Positions 25,226 to 33,497 of a DNA stretch of 64,000 nucleotides are shown here, one piece after another. The notes below the pieces were generated by a model that saw only the letters and a list, made by a program, of their open reading frames with translations, was not told the DNA's origin and did no database searches. Each line of letters starts with the position of its first letter. The stretch's first letter is position 1. The stretch comes from Guptibacillus spartinae. GTDB lineage: Bacteria; Bacillota; Bacilli; Bacillales; Guptibacillaceae. The stretch is from positions 375,380 through 439,379 of the forward strand of contig NZ_JAQQWU010000003.1 of the NCBI RefSeq assembly GCF_028610625.1, in the 5' to 3' direction. The translations under genes and the position numbers were made by a program.

Positions 25226-25534
25226 ATGTCTGGTTATGTAAAAGATGTCACACCAGCTGAAGTAAATGAAATGGTAAAAGCTAATAAATCGATTAGTATT
25301 GTCGATATTCGCGGACCAGAAGAAGTGGCCGAAGGAAAGATTCCTGGTGCCTATAATCTTCCGGTTAATGAACTACAGGCGAGAATGAATGAACTTGATA
25401 AAAATACAGAGCATATCATTGTCTGCCAATCTGGTGGCAGAAGTAGTATGGCTTCAATGGTTTTAAAATCAAACGGGTATTCCGTTCTAAATATGACAGG
25501 CGGCATGCTTGCATGGACTGGAGAAACAGAATAA
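25226..25534 (+). CDS. Single-domain rhodanese
   Basis: 102 aa cytoplasmic rhodanese with active-site loop CQSGGRSSMA. It begins MSGYVKDVTPAEVNEMVKANKSISIVDIR. Single-domain rhodaneses such as PspE or GlpE transfer sulfur from thiosulfate or persulfide to thiols. ATG at 25226 follows GGGGGAG. It is the second stand-alone rhodanese in a row, probably from duplication, and its 3' end lies 20 bp before the next gene's start. Confidence 0.9.
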   Translation: MSGYVKDVTPAEVNEMVKANKSISIVDIRGPEEVAEGKIPGAYNLPVNELQARMNELDKNTEHIIVCQSGGRSSMASMVLKSNGYSVLNMTGGMLAWTGETE

Positions 25535-25554
25535 CTACTACAGGAGGTAGACTT

Positions 25555-26118
25555 ATGATACAAACTGATCACGTACTCGATGCGAAAGGGCTAGCGTGCC
25601 CAATGCCCATTGTCAAAACAAAGAAAATGATGAAGGACCTTGATTCTGGAGTCGTTCTAGAAATTCTAGCGACAGACAAAGGATCTAAAGCTGACCTTAA
25701 AGCGTGGGCCGATAAAGTCGGGCATCACTATCTTGGTACAGTGGAAGAAGGAGACGTATTAAAGCATTATGTTCGTAAGGCGTCAGATGGAGAAACGACT
25801 CTTGAGAAGAGTCATCCTCATGTCATTTCAAATGAAGACCTTACAGCTAAACTATCCGACGATGAAGTCACGATCGTAGATGTAAGAGAACCAGCAGAAT
25901 ATGCATTTAGCCACCTTCTAAATGCGATTTCAGTGCCACTAGGCGATTTGGATACACGCATGGCAGAGCTAGATAAAGAAAAGAAAATTTATGTTGTTTG
26001 TCGTACAGGTACAAGAAGTGATCTTGCGGCTCAAAAGCTAGCTGAGAGTGGCTACGATGTTATTAATGTTGTGCCAGGAATGTCTGAATGGGACGGTCCA
26101 ACAACGTCTGATCTTTAA
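25555..26118 (+). CDS. yrkF: TusA-rhodanese fusion (YrkF)
   Basis: 187 aa. N-terminal TusA domain with the sulfur-carrier motif GLACPMPIVKTKKMMKD (Cys about residue 15), then a short linker and a rhodanese domain with loop CRTGTRSDLA. A fused donor-acceptor pair fits direct sulfur relay from the rhodanese Cys to TusA. Same domain order as B. subtilis YrkF and as one protein of the S. aureus cst operon (CstA). ATG at 25555 follows AGGAGGTAGAC. Confidence 0.93.
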   Translation: MIQTDHVLDAKGLACPMPIVKTKKMMKDLDSGVVLEILATDKGSKADLKAWADKVGHHYLGTVEEGDVLKHYVRKASDGETTLEKSHPHVISNEDLTAKLSDDEVTIVDVREPAEYAFSHLLNAISVPLGDLDTRMAELDKEKKIYVVCRTGTRSDLAAQKLAESGYDVINVVPGMSEWDGPTTSDL

Positions 26119-26128
26119 TCATTAATGG

Positions 26129-26161
26129 GCGGGGAGTTTTTCCCCGCAACATAATTTTTTT
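26129..26161 (+). terminator. GC-rich hairpin between yrkF and yrkH
   Basis: GCGGGGA / TCCCCGC stem with a 5-nt loop; seven T residues follow after a short A-rich gap. It may partly terminate the first transcript ahead of a separate promoter for the next gene. Confidence 0.5.
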
Positions 26162-26167
26162 GGAAAC

Positions 26168-26187
26168 TATAATACGTATGGGGGTAT
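26168..26187 (+). promoter_or_regulatory. -10 element with fourth CstR-like site before yrkH
   Basis: TATAATAC (26168-26175) is followed by GTATGGGGGTATA. As at the first promoter, the GGGGTAT half-site abuts TATAATAC; the opposite half is degraded. It also overlaps the GGGGGT ribosome binding site. No good -35 is seen. Confidence 0.5.
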
Positions 26188-26191
26188 AAAA

Positions 26192-27313
26192 GTGGCTTTG
26201 AAACAAAAACAAGCAAGTGAAGTTGCAACAAAAATAATCAATCAGCAAGAGCTCTTTATTCTCGATGTAAGAAATGAAGATGCATACGGTGATTGGAAAA
26301 TCGAAGGGGCATCCGTTACGTCAATGAACGTTCCATACTTTGATTTAATCGATGGAGTAGAAGACATTCTGCCAAAGCTTCCTAAAGATAAAGAAATTCT
26401 TGTTGTATGTGCGAAAGAGGGGTCTTCCATTTTTGTAGGGGAAGAACTCGTTGAAGCAGGAGTAGAAAATGTATCTTATCTTTCAGGTGGCATGAAAGCA
26501 TGGAGTGAATACCTCGAGCCAGTTAAGGTTGGTGACCTTCCTGGGGGAGCTCTTTATCAATTTGTCCGCCTTGGCAAAGGGTGCCTTTCCTATTTGATTG
26601 AATCAAATGGTGAAGCAGCTGTTGTCGATGCGAACCGGATGATAGAAAATTACACAACGTTTGCGGAAAACAAAGGTCTGACAATGAAAGCAACGTTTGA
26701 TACGCATCTTCATGCTGACCATATATCTGGCGGTAAGGCGTTAGCTGACAGTGTGAATGGAACGTATTACCTTCCTGAAGAAGATGCAGGTGAAGTCACG
26801 TTCGACTATACTGCATTGAAAGAAGGAAGCACAGTAACAATTGGAGAGGTTACGATTGAACCGATCTACTCTCCAGGGCACACCATTGGAAGTACATCAC
26901 TCATGATCAATGATGCTTATCTTCTAACAGGTGACATACTGTTTGTAGAGTCCATTGGGCGCCCGGACTTAGCTGGTAAGGCTGAGGATTGGGTTCAAGA
27001 CCTTCGTACAACACTCTATGACCGTTATAAAGAAATGGCCGGAGAACTAGTTGTTCTTCCAGCTCACTTTTCAAAGATGGCTGAGCTAGATGAAAAAGGG
27101 CGCGTCTCTGCAAAACTGCATGATCTTTACCAGAAGAATGATGGGCTAAATGTAGAAAAAGAAGAAGAATTTAGAAAGATGGTAACAGAAAATCTTCCGC
27201 CACAGCCAAATGCTTATCAAGAAATTCGTGAAACAAACATGGGGAAAATAGCTCCTGATGAAGAAACGAAAAGAGAAATGGAAATTGGACCAAACCGCTG
27301 TGCGGTTAACTAA
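26192..27313 (+). CDS. yrkH: Rhodanese / metallo-beta-lactamase fusion, probable persulfide dioxygenase (YrkH)
   Basis: 373 aa. The N-terminal rhodanese domain (about 1-105) keeps a Cys in the loop VVCAKEGSS (Cys73). The MBL domain (about 120-330) has [29 protein letters not shown] and the late LPAH motif, i.e. the iron ligands of ETHE1-type persulfide dioxygenases. It probably oxidises protein- or low-molecular-weight persulfide to sulfite. The domain order is the reverse of S. aureus CstB (dioxygenase first) and agrees with B. subtilis YrkH. GTG at 26192. Confidence 0.92.
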   Translation: MALKQKQASEVATKIINQQELFILDVRNEDAYGDWKIEGASVTSMNVPYFDLIDGVEDILPKLPKDKEILVVCAKEGSSIFVGEELVEAGVENVSYLSGGMKAWSEYLEPVKVGDLPGGALYQFVRLGKGCLSYLIESNGEAAVVDANRMIENYTTFAENKGLTMKATFDTHLHADHISGGKALADSVNGTYYLPEEDAGEVTFDYTALKEGSTVTIGEVTIEPIYSPGHTIGSTSLMINDAYLLTGDILFVESIGRPDLAGKAEDWVQDLRTTLYDRYKEMAGELVVLPAHFSKMAELDEKGRVSAKLHDLYQKNDGLNVEKEEEFRKMVTENLPPQPNAYQEIRETNMGKIAPDEETKREMEIGPNRCAVN

Positions 27314-27329
27314 TAAGGAGGAATACCAA

Positions 27330-27557
27330 ATGAATTCACAAAAAACATTAGACACAAAAGGGCTAGCATGCCCGATGCCAATCGTAAAAACGAAAAAAGC
27401 AATGAAGGATATGGAGTCAGGTGAGGTACTTGAGGTGCAAGCAACAGATAAAGGGGCACAAAGTGACCTTGCTGCCTGGGCGAAGTCTGGCGGTCATGAA
27501 TTGATGAAGTCTGAAGAAACAGATGGCGTGTTTTATTTCTGGATCAAGAAGGCTTAG
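27330..27557 (+). CDS. yrkI: TusA-family sulfur carrier (YrkI)
   Basis: 75 aa stand-alone TusA. Motif GLACPMPIVKTKKAMKDMESGE places the sulfur-carrying Cys at about residue 13. It is very similar to the TusA half of the upstream fusion, so the locus has two copies of the same carrier. ATG at 27330 follows AAGGAGG. Confidence 0.92.
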   Translation: MNSQKTLDTKGLACPMPIVKTKKAMKDMESGEVLEVQATDKGAQSDLAAWAKSGGHELMKSEETDGVFYFWIKKA

Positions 27558-27614
27558 TAATGAGATAGGAGGTACTGATTCAGTACCTCTTTTTTAATGG
27601 AAGGAGTGAATAGG

Positions 27615-28394
27615 ATGGATTTCAGCTTTATTATCACGATTTTTGCAATTGGATTTATTGGTTCTTTTATTTCTGGGATGGTTGGAATCGGTGGTTCCAT
27701 TATTAAATACCCCATGTTGCTTTATATTCCACCTCTACTTGGCTTTGCTGCATTTAGTGCCCACGAAGTTTCTGGGATAAGCGCGGTGCAAGTTTTCTTT
27801 GCAACCATTGGTGGTGTTTGGGCCTACCGTAAAGGTGGTTATCTCAATAAACAATTGATCCTCTACATGGGAGTTAGCATTCTTATCGGTAGTTTCATCG
27901 GTGGATATGGGTCAACAATGATGTCGGAGCAGGGCATTAATGTTGTTTATGGACTTCTTGCAGCGATTGCAGCTGTTATGATGTTTATACCGAAGAAAGG
28001 CATTGATGATGTTCCGCTTGATCAAGTGAAATTCAATAAATTTCTTTCAGCAGCCCTTGCTTTTATTGTTGGGATTGGGGCTGGGATTGTTGGTGCAGCG
28101 GGGGCATTTCTTCTCGTACCGATCATGCTCGTCGTGTTGAAGATTCCAACGAGAATGACCATTGCATCTTCCCTTGCGATTACGTTTATTTCATCAATCG
28201 GTTCAACAGTTGGTAAGCTGGCAACCGGTCAAGTTCTTTTGCTTCCAGCTGCAATCATGATTGTGGCAAGCTTAATTGCTTCGCCTCTTGGTGCGAACGC
28301 TGGTAAGAAAATTAACACGAAAATTCTTCAATGGGTGCTGGCTGCCCTTATTCTTGGCACATCCATTAAAATTTGGGTTGATCTTTTATCTTAA
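27615..28394 (+). CDS. yrkJ: TSUP (TauE/SafE) family transporter (YrkJ)
   Basis: 259 aa with about eight membrane helices. [16 protein letters not shown] and [15 protein letters not shown] are the paired TauE/SafE motifs. As the last gene of the sulfur operon it probably exports sulfite or another product of persulfide oxidation, or imports thiosulfate; direction is inferred only. ATG at 27615 follows GGAAGGAGTG. A strong terminator follows. Confidence 0.9.
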   Translation: MDFSFIITIFAIGFIGSFISGMVGIGGSIIKYPMLLYIPPLLGFAAFSAHEVSGISAVQVFFATIGGVWAYRKGGYLNKQLILYMGVSILIGSFIGGYGSTMMSEQGINVVYGLLAAIAAVMMFIPKKGIDDVPLDQVKFNKFLSAALAFIVGIGAGIVGAAGAFLLVPIMLVVLKIPTRMTIASSLAITFISSIGSTVGKLATGQVLLLPAAIMIVASLIASPLGANAGKKINTKILQWVLAALILGTSIKIWVDLLS

Positions 28395-28397
28395 TTG

Positions 28398-28439
28398 AAA
28401 AAGCTGTGGCATCGTTTTATAGGATGCCACAGCTTTTTT
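28398..28439. terminator. Strong bidirectional terminator
   Basis: A 15-bp-class perfect stem around AAAAGCTGTGGCATC / GATGCCACAGCTTTT with A and T runs on either side. Confidence 0.9.
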
Positions 28440-29726
28440 CTATTGGTTTTGCTTAATGACAAGCTCTTTAATCTGATGTCCATCTACTTCACGAACGGTA
28501 AACTGATAGTGATCAACTGTAAATGATGTGCCCTGTTTAGGTTCAATGTCATGAGTGAGAATCCAGCCGCCAATTGTGTCTACTTCGGTATGGTCGATGG
28601 ATGTTCCGAGAAGATCATTAATATCGCTAATGAGCGCTTTTCCATCAACTATGGTTTGGCCATTTTCTTCTTCACGAATTGGAAGCTTTTCATCGAAATC
28701 AAATTCATCTTGTATTTCTCCAACGATTTCTTCTAGAATATCTTCCACAGTCACGAGGCCAGCTGTTCCGCCATACTCATCTACCACGATTGCGATGTGA
28801 TTATGGCTTTTTTGCATTTTCGCCAACAGTGTTTTAATATGAGCCGTCTCAATCACATGATTGATGGGATGGATATAATCTCTAAGAACGAGTTCTTCAC
28901 CCCATTTATACTGGGTTAGAATTTCTTTGATGTTCACAACACCAATGATTTTATCCTTATCTCCATCTGCCACAGGATAACGTGTATACTTGCCGTTTTT
29001 CATGATTTCAAGATTTTCTTCCGTTGTATTATCTAAGAAGAGACAGGTCATTTCGGTTCTTGGAATCATAATCTCTCGAGCCATACGCTCATCAAATTCA
29101 AAGATGTTATTCACAAATTCCATTTCGGATTTATTGATTTCACCACTTTTGTAGCTCTCTGATAAAATTAGACGAAGCTCATCTTCAGAGTGGGCTTGTT
29201 CGTGCTCATTTGCCGACTTAAGTCCAAATAATTTGACAACGCCTCGCGCTGACCCATTTAATGCCCATATAAACGGGTACATAATTCGGTAAAACCAGAT
29301 CAGTGGACCAGCAAGGAGTAGACTAATGCTTTCAGCTTTTTGAATCGCAAATGTTTTAGGAGCAAGCTCACCAAGAACAACGTGAAGAAACGTAATAATC
29401 GCAAAAGCAAGTGCGATCGTGAGAGGGGTTGCAATGGAGTCAGGTAAATTCATGAGCTCAAATAACGGATGTAAGAGCAGTTCCACTGTCTCTTCCCCTA
29501 GCCAACCTAGCGCTAGTGCAGTAATTGTAATACCTAATTGACAGGCTGACAGATACCCATCTAAGTTACCGAGTACTTTTTGAACGGATTTTGCTTTCTT
29601 ATTTCCTTCACTAGCAAGTGCATCAATTCGCGTTCTCCTAATCTTAACAATGGCAAATTCAGAAGCTACGAAAAATGCAGTTAATACAATTAGCAAGATC
29701 ACAGCAATCACTTTAATTAGTTCCAA
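28440..29726 (-). CDS. CNNM/CorC-type hemolysin-family transporter (MpfA/YrkA-like)
   Basis: About 428 aa. DUF21/CNNM membrane domain (about 1-190, with FFVASEFAIVKIRRTRIDAL and HVVLGELAPKT), a CBS pair (about 205-335) and a C-terminal CorC_HlyC domain. B. subtilis MpfA (YhdP) of this family exports Mg2+. Start choice is awkward: GTG at 29756 overlaps the GGAGGTG site, whereas TTG at 29726 gives a normal family N-terminus. Between them lies a small hairpin CCCTTAC-aactct-GTAAGGG. Confidence 0.88.
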   Translation of the reverse strand: MELIKVIAVILLIVLTAFFVASEFAIVKIRRTRIDALASEGNKKAKSVQKVLGNLDGYLSACQLGITITALALGWLGEETVELLLHPLFELMNLPDSIATPLTIALAFAIITFLHVVLGELAPKTFAIQKAESISLLLAGPLIWFYRIMYPFIWALNGSARGVVKLFGLKSANEHEQAHSEDELRLILSESYKSGEINKSEMEFVNNIFEFDERMAREIMIPRTEMTCLFLDNTTEENLEIMKNGKYTRYPVADGDKDKIIGVVNIKEILTQYKWGEELVLRDYIHPINHVIETAHIKTLLAKMQKSHNHIAIVVDEYGGTAGLVTVEDILEEIVGEIQDEFDFDEKLPIREEENGQTIVDGKALISDINDLLGTSIDHTEVDTIGGWILTHDIEPKQGTSFTVDHYQFTVREVDGHQIKELVIKQNQ

Positions 29727-29924
29727 TAAGGCCCTTACAGAGTTGTAAGGGTTCACCTCCTATGTAATAGTTGTCTTATTATATCGAAGTTTTCCTCTTT
29801 TGGGGGAAGGTAAAACAAAAATATTTCCAAAGCACTGTGGACTTAAAATAAGAATGTGCTGTTAACGTCTGCACGCTATTCAGAGCATCGGTATACTTTA
29901 GTTTTTTCAGAAAAGGAGTGAATT

Positions 29925-30626
29925 ATGAAAAAGTCAGTGAATCCATTCTTATGGGTCGGAATAACTGTAATCATTGCCATCATTCTTATCTTTTTCATTA
30001 ATCCACCCTGGCTAGTGAAAATGCGCTCGATCCTTTCGCTAGAATCACTATCTGTCCTTGCTGATACCTTTCGATCTTTAGGCATCTCGGCCCCGATTAT
30101 TAGCATCGCATTAATGATTGCTCAGGGAATACTAGCGCCACTTCCATCATTTGTGATTACAGCAGCAAATGGACTTGCATTTGGTATTCCATTTGGGTTT
30201 GTTATCAGCTGGACTGGAGGAATGGCAGCGGCAATCGTGATGTTCTGGCTCGCTAGATTTTTTGGTGCAGGGTTTGTTGAAAGAATGACGAAACAGAATC
30301 ACTTACTCCATCAAGCAAATCGGTACAGCGGCAAAAACGGTTTCTTTTTAATTTTTGTCGCAAGGTTAATCCCCATTGTTTCATTTGATTTTATTAGCTT
30401 TCTTGCAGGACTTAGTCAGATTTCGTTTCATTCTTTTTTTATAGCAACGGCTTTCGGTCAAATTCCAGGGACGTTCCTCTACACGATCGTTGGACATGAC
30501 ATTGCCAATTTGGATAAATATCAAACGCGGTTTATTTGGACAAGTGTTCTTATTGCTGTAGGCGTTATTATAGGAAAAGTAAGGGCAGATCATAAAAAGA
30601 AAAGAGAAGGAAAGGGTCATAGCTAA
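29925..30626 (+). CDS. TVP38/TMEM64 (VTT/DedA-related) membrane protein
   Basis: 233 aa with about six hydrophobic segments. The VTT-domain signature is PSFVITAANGLAFGIPFGFVISWTGGMAAA, then FLIFVARLIPIVSFDFISFLAGL, and GQIPGTFLYTIVG. Relatives in Bacillus are YtxB and YdjZ; the superfamily includes lipid scramblase or flippase-like proteins, so a membrane-lipid role is possible. AAAGGAGTGAATT precedes the ATG. It is a monocistronic unit. Confidence 0.87.
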   Translation: MKKSVNPFLWVGITVIIAIILIFFINPPWLVKMRSILSLESLSVLADTFRSLGISAPIISIALMIAQGILAPLPSFVITAANGLAFGIPFGFVISWTGGMAAAIVMFWLARFFGAGFVERMTKQNHLLHQANRYSGKNGFFLIFVARLIPIVSFDFISFLAGLSQISFHSFFIATAFGQIPGTFLYTIVGHDIANLDKYQTRFIWTSVLIAVGVIIGKVRADHKKKREGKGHS

Positions 30627-30699
30627 AATGCATATTACTTTCTAAGTAGTCCCACTTCGCTTATTGTAGAAGAAATAAAACAAATTGGAGCGATGAATG

Positions 30700-31002
30700 A
30701 TGGCTAAAATTGTTGTTCTTTATGAGGAACCGAAACAGGTAGAAGAATTTAAGAGTTATTATGAGAAGAATCATATGGCTCTTGTTAAAGATGTTCCAAA
30801 TGTTACTCAAGCTGAAGTCAATTATGTTACTGCAGCAATGAATACCGATAAGAAATATTTCTTAACAGCAACGATTGCATTTGAATCAAAAGAGCAATTG
30901 GAAGATGCGATGCAGTCTCCAGCGTGGGCAAAAGTATCAGAAGATGGACAAAACATGATGAAATTCCTTAACGAACCGCCACTTCTGCTTATAACGGAAT
31001 AA
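30700..31002 (+). CDS. EthD-domain protein
   Basis: 100 aa dimeric ferredoxin-like alpha+beta barrel. AKIVVLYEEPKQVEEFKSYYEKNHMALVKDVPNV is the EthD pattern, with the conserved His in NHMALV. Such proteins accompany ether-degradation or polyketide pathways but many stand-alone members have no assigned job. Either of two adjacent ATG codons could start. It ends at a perfect terminator. Confidence 0.85.
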   Translation: MAKIVVLYEEPKQVEEFKSYYEKNHMALVKDVPNVTQAEVNYVTAAMNTDKKYFLTATIAFESKEQLEDAMQSPAWAKVSEDGQNMMKFLNEPPLLLITE

Positions 31003-31017
31003 GGAAGGAAGAAGGAA

Positions 31018-31049
31018 AACACTTGAATCGCGATTCAAGTGTTTTTTTA
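31018..31049 (+). terminator. Intrinsic terminator
   Basis: Perfect 12-bp arms AACACTTGAATC / GATTCAAGTGTT around GC, then seven T residues. Confidence 0.9.
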
Positions 31050-31145
31050 TTTAAAAGGCTAAGCTGCATAACGAGGTGTTTAAATGATGGAGAAAGAGGT
31101 AAAAAGATGGTAGGAAGTACCAAAGTTTAGAGAGGAGCTTCATAA

Positions 31146-31763
31146 ATGAAAGCATTGTTTTTAAATTGCTCGCTCAAAACGAGTGAAACGACGTCAAATA
31201 CAGATGCGCTTTACAAAGAAGCAGAAGCCATTTTTCAAGAAGAAGGGATAGAAACTGAACGTATTCGGTTAGCGGATTATAAAATTGCTTATGGTATTTC
31301 TGAAGACGAAGGACAAGGGGACGAATGGCCAGTTATTTTCGAAAAGGTGAAAGCGGCTGATATCGTGGTGTTAGGTACACCCCTATGGCTTGGTGAGAAA
31401 AGTAGCATTGCAACTCTTGCGATGGAACGTTTATATGGAGGAAGTAGCTTAACAAACGAGCAAGGACAGTCCCTTTACTATAATAAGGTTGGCGGCGTGG
31501 TGATTACAGGTAATGAAGATGGCGCTAAGCATGCTGCAGCTTCGATCCTGTACGGATTTTCTCATATTGGCATTACCGTTCCACCAAATGTGGATACTTA
31601 TTGGGTAGGAGAAGCTGGGCCAGGTGATTCCTATATTGAAGCAAATGGACAGAAGAATGACTTTTCAACAGGGCATGCGAAAACGATGGCCTATAATTTA
31701 ATTCATTTTGCGCGTATTTTTAACGAACAGCCTATACCAGCTAAAGGAAATACAGTGGAATAA
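31146..31763 (+). CDS. Flavodoxin-fold NAD(P)H-dependent FMN reductase
   Basis: 205 aa. The N-terminal ALFLNCSLKTSETTSNTDAL gives the FMN phosphate-binding loop of the NADPH-dependent FMN reductase/YwqN family; the loop GTPLWLGEKSSI binds the flavin ring and GVVITGNEDGAKHA follows. Electron acceptor is unknown (quinone or azo/chromate reductase are common for this fold). AGAGAGGAGC precedes the ATG. It is a single-gene unit with a terminator. Confidence 0.88.
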   Translation: MKALFLNCSLKTSETTSNTDALYKEAEAIFQEEGIETERIRLADYKIAYGISEDEGQGDEWPVIFEKVKAADIVVLGTPLWLGEKSSIATLAMERLYGGSSLTNEQGQSLYYNKVGGVVITGNEDGAKHAAASILYGFSHIGITVPPNVDTYWVGEAGPGDSYIEANGQKNDFSTGHAKTMAYNLIHFARIFNEQPIPAKGNTVE

Positions 31764-31766
31764 TCA

Positions 31767-31797
31767 AAAGCCTCTTCAATACGAAGGGGCTTTTTTT
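31767..31797 (+). terminator. Intrinsic terminator
   Basis: An 11-bp stem with one G-U pair, 5-nt loop, then seven T residues. Confidence 0.85.
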
Positions 31798-31871
31798 GTT
31801 AGTGACGTTTCATTCACCTGGGTGCTCGATGTTACATAAACTAATAAACGACCGATTTCGGGGGGATCTCA

Positions 31872-31949
31872 ATGGATGAATTGATTTTATTTCTTATCCT
31901 TTTTATTCTTCTTGTGATTGTTTTACTAGCTGTAGCAGGCATCATTTAA
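31872..31949 (+). CDS. 25-aa hydrophobic membrane peptide
   Basis: Encodes MDELILFLILFILLVIVLLA then VAGII: one acidic N-terminus and one membrane helix. GGGGGATCTCA precedes the ATG. It is close in size and position to the two YjcZ-type genes downstream and may be a member of the same tiny spore-membrane class, but it lacks the Gly/Tyr-rich head. Confidence 0.6.
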   Translation: MDELILFLILFILLVIVLLAVAGII

Positions 31950-32063
31950 CCGTGACAATGAAGTTGGAATGATATTTCTACGAACTATGGACACTAGCCT
32001 AATCCTTCTTTTCCTTTAAAACATATAGTGTTAGTAACCTTCCAGGAAAGGGGGTTTTCTAAT

Positions 32064-32246
32064 ATGAGCGGTGGAAAAGAGCATGTACGTGGCGGAGGCT
32101 ACGGTAAAGGCTTTGCGTTAATCGTTGTATTGTTCATTCTATTGATTATCGTTGGAGCTGCTGCAGTTGGCGGAGCTAATTACGGCGGTCAGTGTGGTGG
32201 ATACGGAAAAGGTGGCTACGGCGGTTACGGCGGATATGGCTACTAA
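32064..32246 (+). CDS. YjcZ family sporulation-associated small membrane protein
   Basis: 60 aa. A Gly-rich head (GGGYGKGFALIVVLFILLII is the tiny-TM Bacillus family core) is followed by one membrane helix and a Gly/Tyr tail (GGYGKGGYGGYGGYGY). Family members are found in spores. ATG at 32064 follows GGAAAGGGGG. The helix-coding DNA is identical over 37 bp with that of the next gene. Confidence 0.85.
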   Translation: MSGGKEHVRGGGYGKGFALIVVLFILLIIVGAAAVGGANYGGQCGGYGKGGYGGYGGYGY

Positions 32247-32284
32247 ACCTTTCTTTTTATAGTAGCATGAAGGGAGGGATAAGC

Positions 32285-32371
32285 ATGAGTTACGGTTATG
32301 GTCAAGGCTTCGCGCTAATCGTTGTATTGTTCATTCTATTGATTATCGTTGGCGCAGTATGGGCTTACTAA
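32285..32371 (+). CDS. YjcZ family sporulation-associated small membrane protein, short copy
   Basis: 28 aa, MSYGYGQGFALIVVLFILLI then IVGAVWAY, the canonical YjcZ form. It is below most length cut-offs. AGGGAGGGATAAGC precedes the ATG. It is a tandem paralogue of the 60-aa gene 39 bp upstream and ends just before a terminator. Confidence 0.85.
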   Translation: MSYGYGQGFALIVVLFILLIIVGAVWAY

Positions 32372-32378
32372 AATAAGC

Positions 32379-32405
32379 AAAGCACCCGAATGGGGTGCTT
32401 TTTTT
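32379..32405. terminator. Intrinsic terminator
   Basis: Stem AAAGCACC / GGTGCTTT region with a T run; it lies between the YjcZ gene and convergent purU. Confidence 0.85.
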
Positions 32406-32415
32406 CTTATTACGA

Positions 32416-33282
32416 TTATTGAAAGACGATTGTTTTGTTTCCGTGAACAATCACACGTTTTTCAAGGTGCCATTTCACGGCCCGGTAGAGCACAATGCGT
32501 TCAATATCTTTCCCATGTCTTTTTAAGTCCGTCACATTATAGCGATGAGTGATCCGAGTAATGTCTTGTTCAATAATTGGTCCTTCATCGAGCTTGGCAT
32601 TCACATAATGCGCCGTCGCTCCAATCAGCTTGACACCTCGATCAAACGCCTGTTGATAAGGGTTGCCTCCAATAAAGGCTGGTAGGAAAGAGTGATGAAT
32701 ATTAATGATTTCGTTGTGATAAAGATGAATAAGCTCTTCAGGAATGATTTGCATATACCTAGCGAGAATAATCGTAGCCACCCTGTGCGCCTTAAGGAGG
32801 CGAAGATGCTCGGTGGTTGCCTCTGGTTTAGACTCTTTTGTAACTGGTACGTGGTAGAAAGGGATGCCAGCATTCTCAGTTAGCTCTTTAAAATCGAGAT
32901 GATTACTAATGACCATCGCAATGTCTGCATGTAGCTCTCCTAATTGCCATCTCCATAGTAATTCCTGCAAACAATGGTCTTCTTTTGTCGCAAAGATAGC
33001 GAGGCGAGGTTTTTTGGAAGAAACAGTGATGGACCATTCCATCTTAAATGGTTTTGCAGTTTCATCAAAAGCTTCTTTTAACACTGCTAGTTGATCATTC
33101 AAGTGAGGATGACTAAATTCAATTCTCATAAAAAAATGGCCCTGAACTGGATCCGTCGAGTGCTGATCAGAATGAATAATGTTAGACCCATTTGAAAATA
33201 AAAAAGTTGAAACTGCTGCCACGATCCCTTCTTTATCAGGACAGGAAATTAATAATATTCCTTTTTCTAAGTTTTCCTTCAT
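32416..33282 (-). CDS. purU: Formyltetrahydrofolate deformylase
   Basis: Hydrolyses 10-formyl-THF to THF and formate, balancing one-carbon pools. About 288 aa: N-terminal ACT domain (ILLISCPDKEGIVAAVSTFL) and C-terminal formyltransferase-like domain. The catalytic set is visible as INIHHSFLPAFIGGNPYQQA (Asn/His) and GATAHYVNAKLDEGPII (His, Asp). Either of two adjacent ATG codons could start behind AGGAGG; 33282 has the better spacing. It is monocistronic. Confidence 0.95.
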   Translation of the reverse strand: MKENLEKGILLISCPDKEGIVAAVSTFLFSNGSNIIHSDQHSTDPVQGHFFMRIEFSHPHLNDQLAVLKEAFDETAKPFKMEWSITVSSKKPRLAIFATKEDHCLQELLWRWQLGELHADIAMVISNHLDFKELTENAGIPFYHVPVTKESKPEATTEHLRLLKAHRVATIILARYMQIIPEELIHLYHNEIINIHHSFLPAFIGGNPYQQAFDRGVKLIGATAHYVNAKLDEGPIIEQDITRITHRYNVTDLKRHGKDIERIVLYRAVKWHLEKRVIVHGNKTIVFQ

Positions 33283-33441
33283 CATTTGCCTCCTGTTATC
33301 TTGTAAATATTTAAAATAATACATCATTTCAATGTGAAGCGCAAAAGGATTTTTGGAGGCATAAGTAAGGAAGGAAATAAGAACTATTCACTTACAATTA
33401 CTTAACTTTGATTAAATATAATTATTAATACTTATTTACTA

Positions 33442-33476
33442 TTGATTACATACTTACAAAAACTTATAATGTAAGT
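33442..33476 (+). promoter_or_regulatory. Promoter and palindromic operator of the DeoR gene
   Basis: TTGATT (33442-33447), 17-bp spacer, TATAAT (33465-33470). ACTTACA (33452-33458) and TGTAAGT (33470-33476) form a perfect 7-bp dyad with 11-bp spacing around the -10. Further CTTAC/ACTTA half-sites lie upstream at about 33391-33434. Confidence 0.6.
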
Positions 33477-33497
33477 GGTTGGAAATGAGGTGCTAGG

